DNA from: Geobacter sp. UBA6802
Lineage (GTDB): Bacteria > Desulfobacterota > Desulfuromonadia > Geobacterales > Pseudopelobacteraceae
NCBI GenBank assembly: GCA_002452325.1
Contig: DKFG01000132.1
Location: forward strand, 199 to 9,186
DNA: 8,988 nucleotides
Direction of reading: 5' to 3'
A program made the position numbers and the translations under genes. The notes below the pieces were generated by a model. That model did not search any database. It was not told the DNA's origin and worked only from the letters and a program-made list of their open reading frames with translations. Shown here one piece after another: positions 6,695 through 8,988 of the stretch (position 1 is the first letter of the stretch; each line of letters starts with the position of its first letter).

Positions 6695-8892
6695 ACCATC
6701 AGCTCCTCAAAGTTCGCCTTGATCTGCGCCGCCAGCAGCACCGTCTTCTCGTTCAGCTCCTCCAGCTCCGAGTGAATCTCGGCAAGCCGCTCCTGGAAAT
6801 CCTCCTCGTCCTCATCCGATGGCGGCGCTACCCCCACATACCGCCCCGGCGTGAGGCTGTAGTCACTGGCGGCGATGTCGGCACGGCTGACCGACTTGCA
6901 AAGCCCTGCTACATCGGCATAAACGGCATCGGGGAACCGGTGGTGCAGCCAGTGCACCTGGCCGATGAAGTAGGCCGCCTGCTTCAGCCCTTCCAGTGCC
7001 AGATCGCGGATGGTTTGCTCCTCATTCTTCTTCTGGTCCGCCGCTGTCAGCGCCCGTTTCAGCTCGCGGGTACGCTTGTTGTCGTAGGCGTCCGCCTTGC
7101 GGGCCGCCAGGCTCTTCTCTGCCATGTCCAGCAGCTTCAGCCAGATCTTGTGGCGGGTCTCCATCTCCTTCTGTGTGGACTTGAGTAGCGGCGTGAGCGT
7201 GTCCAACTCGGCCTGGAGGGCGCACTGCCCAGCATGGGTAGTCAGGCCTGTGCTGAGCGAAGTCGAAGCATCAGCGACGGCGATCTTCTCGCGAGCGGCA
7301 GCAGCCTGGGTCAGCAGGTCGGCCACATGCTGGCCGATGGTAGCGGTCTGCTCCCCAGCAGCCTTCAGTTCATCACGGAACGTGGTCAGCTGCGCCGCCA
7401 TGATCTGCTCTTCCTCCGGCAGATCCTTATTCAGTTCCGCCAGCTTCACCTTTTCGGTGAAGGTGGTGAGTAGGGTCTCCAGCTCCTGCACCGTATCTCC
7501 ATCAGTGGCAAGTCGGGTTGGCAGTTCGGCCAGCCACTCGTGCACCCGACGCTGGTATGATGCCACCAGGTCGATGAACTTTTCCTGCTCGCCCCGGTAG
7601 AGCCAGGTGATGGCGATCAGGTTGGCCAGCTGCTCGTCGGTGAAGATGTGCGACCGGGCCGAAACCACATGGTAGACGTTGCGGGCGTCAATCATCAGCA
7701 CGGTGTCGAGCCGGTCCGCCGGTTTACCCTTATCGAAAAACCAGAGGGTGCAGGGCAGGCTGCGAGTGTAGAAGAACTTGGGGCCAATGGCGATCATCAC
7801 GTCCACATGACCGGTCTCCACCAGCGACCGACGGATCTCCTTGTCCTTGTTCCCCGCATCGGAAGCCGACGATGCCATGACGAACCCGGCCCTGCCGGTC
7901 TCGTTCAGGTAGGAGTAGAAGTACTGTATCCAGAGACTGTTGGCATTGGAGATCGCCCCGGTCTTGGCGTTGGTGCCGGGGAGGCCGAAGGGGAGCCGGT
8001 CATCCTCCCCCACCTGGGCTTCCACCCTTTTGGTGTCCACTGAGTCCACGTTAAAGGGTGGATTTGCCATGACATAGTCACAGTTGCCGAGCATGTCGTG
8101 CTCATCCTTGTAGAAGGTGTTTCCCTGGAGGATTTTGCCGTCAAGACCATGCACCGCCAGGTTCATGCGGGCCAGCTTGGTGTTGGTCTCGGATTTCTCC
8201 TGCCCGAAGAACGTCGCCTTGTCGTTGGGGTTCTGGTGGCGCACCTCTTCGATGAAGTGGCCGGACTGGACGAACATGCCAGCCGATCCGACCGCCGGGT
8301 CGAGAATGATGCCATGATCCGGCTCGATGACGTTGACGATCATCCGCACCAGCGAAGGCGGCGTGAAGAACTCGCCCCCTTCCTGTGCTCCGCTTTGGGC
8401 GAACTTATTCAGGAAGTATTCGTAGATGTGCCCGAAAACATCACCGGTCGCCTTTCGCATCGAATCGCTGCTGAAAATCTTGATGATTTCTGCCAGCAGG
8501 TCAGGCTCGAAAGCGGTGTACCCTCTCGGCAGGGCGCCGCTGAGGACAGGGTATTCCTTTTCGATCAGGTCCATGGCCTCGTCGATGGCCTGGCCGACAT
8601 CCTTTCCCTTTGGCAGATCGGCAAGGTAGTCGTAGCGGGCTTCTTGAGGCAGATACATGGCCGCCTTGCCCTGAAACTCCAGCTTGATCAGCTCCTCACG
8701 CTGCGCAGTGGGCACCTGAGCGGGTATCGACAGCTCAATCTCGTGTAGGAACTGCTTATAGCGGTTATCTGCGTGGCGCAGGAAGATCAGGCCCAGCACC
8801 GGCATGGAATATTCGGCAGCGGTCAGCTTGGAGTTGGCCCGCAGTTGGTCGGCAGCTTCCCATAGTTCTTTTTCCATCTGGTTGGTGTTCAT
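6691..8892 (-). CDS. hsdM: Type I DNA adenine methyltransferase subunit M, with long coiled-coil insert
   Basis: HsdM transfers a methyl group from S-adenosylmethionine to N6 of adenine in the target read by HsdS. The N-terminal helical domain (1-130) is followed by the N6-methyltransferase fold. This carries EFFTPPSLVRM (174-184), the SAM-binding LDPAVGSAGMF (197-207) and the catalytic NPPF (277-280), and ends near IDAR (401-404). The conserved tail YSLTPGRYVG sits at 678-687, ahead of a final coiled coil. At 733 residues the protein is longer than the roughly 500 typical of E. coli HsdM. The excess is a Glu/Lys/Ala/Leu-rich helical insert at about 440-640. Residues 541-548 are encoded by a copy of a widespread short repeat. 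The ATG at 8892 has AGGGAG only three bases upstream, a short spacing, but an in-frame TGA just upstream excludes an earlier start. It is the first gene of the hsdM-hsdS-third gene operon. Confidence 0.97.
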   Translation of the reverse strand: MNTNQMEKELWEAADQLRANSKLTAAEYSMPVLGLIFLRHADNRYKQFLHEIELSIPAQVPTAQREELIKLEFQGKAAMYLPQEARYDYLADLPKGKDVGQAIDEAMDLIEKEYPVLSGALPRGYTAFEPDLLAEIIKIFSSDSMRKATGDVFGHIYEYFLNKFAQSGAQEGGEFFTPPSLVRMIVNVIEPDHGIILDPAVGSAGMFVQSGHFIEEVRHQNPNDKATFFGQEKSETNTKLARMNLAVHGLDGKILQGNTFYKDEHDMLGNCDYVMANPPFNVDSVDTKRVEAQVGEDDRLPFGLPGTNAKTGAISNANSLWIQYFYSYLNETGRAGFVMASSASDAGNKDKEIRRSLVETGHVDVMIAIGPKFFYTRSLPCTLWFFDKGKPADRLDTVLMIDARNVYHVVSARSHIFTDEQLANLIAITWLYRGEQEKFIDLVASYQRRVHEWLAELPTRLATDGDTVQELETLLTTFTEKVKLAELNKDLPEEEQIMAAQLTTFRDELKAAGEQTATIGQHVADLLTQAAAAREKIAVADASTSLSTGLTTHAGQCALQAELDTLTPLLKSTQKEMETRHKIWLKLLDMAEKSLAARKADAYDNKRTRELKRALTAADQKKNEEQTIRDLALEGLKQAAYFIGQVHWLHHRFPDAVYADVAGLCKSVSRADIAASDYSLTPGRYVGVAPPSDEDEEDFQERLAEIHSELEELNEKTVLLAAQIKANFEELMV
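7251..7270 (-). repeat. Copy of the TTCGACTTCGCTCAG dispersed repeat inside hsdM
   Basis: On the minus strand these bases read TGCTTCGACTTCGCTCAGCA. Its core TTCGACTTCGCTCAG is a short repeat I recognise as very common between and within genes of many environmental bacteria, where it often gives spurious 'AERSRS' or 'LSEVEA' peptides in the other frames. Here those frames give exactly such strings (QACAERSRS and VLSEVEAS on the plus strand). In the hsdM frame it encodes DASTSLST (residues 541-548) without disturbing the reading frame. It is the only copy I noticed in the window. Confidence 0.65.
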
Positions 8893-8988
8893 AAGCTCCC
8901 TTAATCAGCGGTTATAGGTAATGCCACTCAGCGGCACGGCGTGTTGACTTTACCCTGACGCCCTAACAGCCCTTTGAAAAACGGTTAA
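8893..8988 (-). promoter_or_regulatory. Leader of the hsdM operon (partial)
   Basis: These 96 bases hold no supportable gene. On the minus strand a TATAAC hexamer (8916-8911) could serve as a -10 element, giving a 5' leader of only about 12 bases, but no good -35 lies 16-18 bases upstream. The word TCAGCGG occurs twice (8905-8911 and 8928-8934, plus strand). None of the TATCG motifs seen upstream of hsdR occur here. The real promoter may lie beyond the window edge. Confidence 0.3.

Noticed and set aside
8098..8748. A 216-codon plus-strand open frame opposite hsdM
   Set aside because: It mirrors the SAM-binding domain of HsdM and has no support of its own.
8944..8988. Plus-strand TTGACT near 8944 as a promoter
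   Set aside because: No -10-like hexamer lies 16-18 bases downstream within the window.

Overview
The window carries one complete Type I restriction-modification (hsd) locus, read entirely on the minus strand. It also holds an unusual extra gene inside the locus and a motif-rich leader in front of hsdR. The organism is a bacterium of moderate-to-high GC, in the mid-to-upper 50s by eye. The protein style fits a proteobacterium or a Desulfuromonadota/Geobacter-like lineage, but this is only an impression and nothing here fixes the taxon.

Layout in transcription order, from right to left. A short leader at 8893-8988 is followed by hsdM (8892-6691), which encodes a 733-residue DNA adenine methyltransferase with a long coiled-coil insert. 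hsdS (6694-5525) encodes the 389-residue specificity subunit. The third gene (5528-3891) encodes a 545-residue protein with a Schlafen/AlbA_2 N-terminus, a RecG-like GHKL ATPase region and winged helices. hsdM/hsdS and hsdS/third gene each overlap by the 4-base ATGA, so these three genes form one translationally coupled operon. A 511-base gap (3380-3890) comes next. It holds one small unrecognised ORF (3775-3530) and a cluster of TATCGCCC-type motifs, including a perfect 13-base palindrome 32 bases upstream of hsdR. hsdR (3379-128) encodes the 1083-residue nuclease/translocase and appears to have its own promoter in this gap. A bidirectional hairpin terminator (74-102) separates hsdR from the last 14 codons of a convergent plus-strand gene (3-47).

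How the genes should work together. HsdM and HsdS form the modification enzyme, which methylates adenine at a bipartite site read by the two HsdS target-recognition domains. Adding HsdR gives the restriction complex, which translocates and cuts unmodified DNA. The third gene sits where the anticodon nuclease gene prrC sits in the E. coli prr locus (hsdM-hsdS-X-hsdR). Because its N-terminal domain belongs to the Schlafen/AlbA_2 fold family, it may be a guard or effector tied to the restriction complex, or a regulator of hsdR. The motif cluster just upstream of hsdR suggests that the dangerous subunit is controlled separately from the methyltransferase.

The main points for a second look are the third gene, the TATCGCCC array, the small ORF inside the array, and a piece of a widespread dispersed repeat read in frame inside HsdM. 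No IS element, CRISPR array, tRNA or rRNA was seen.
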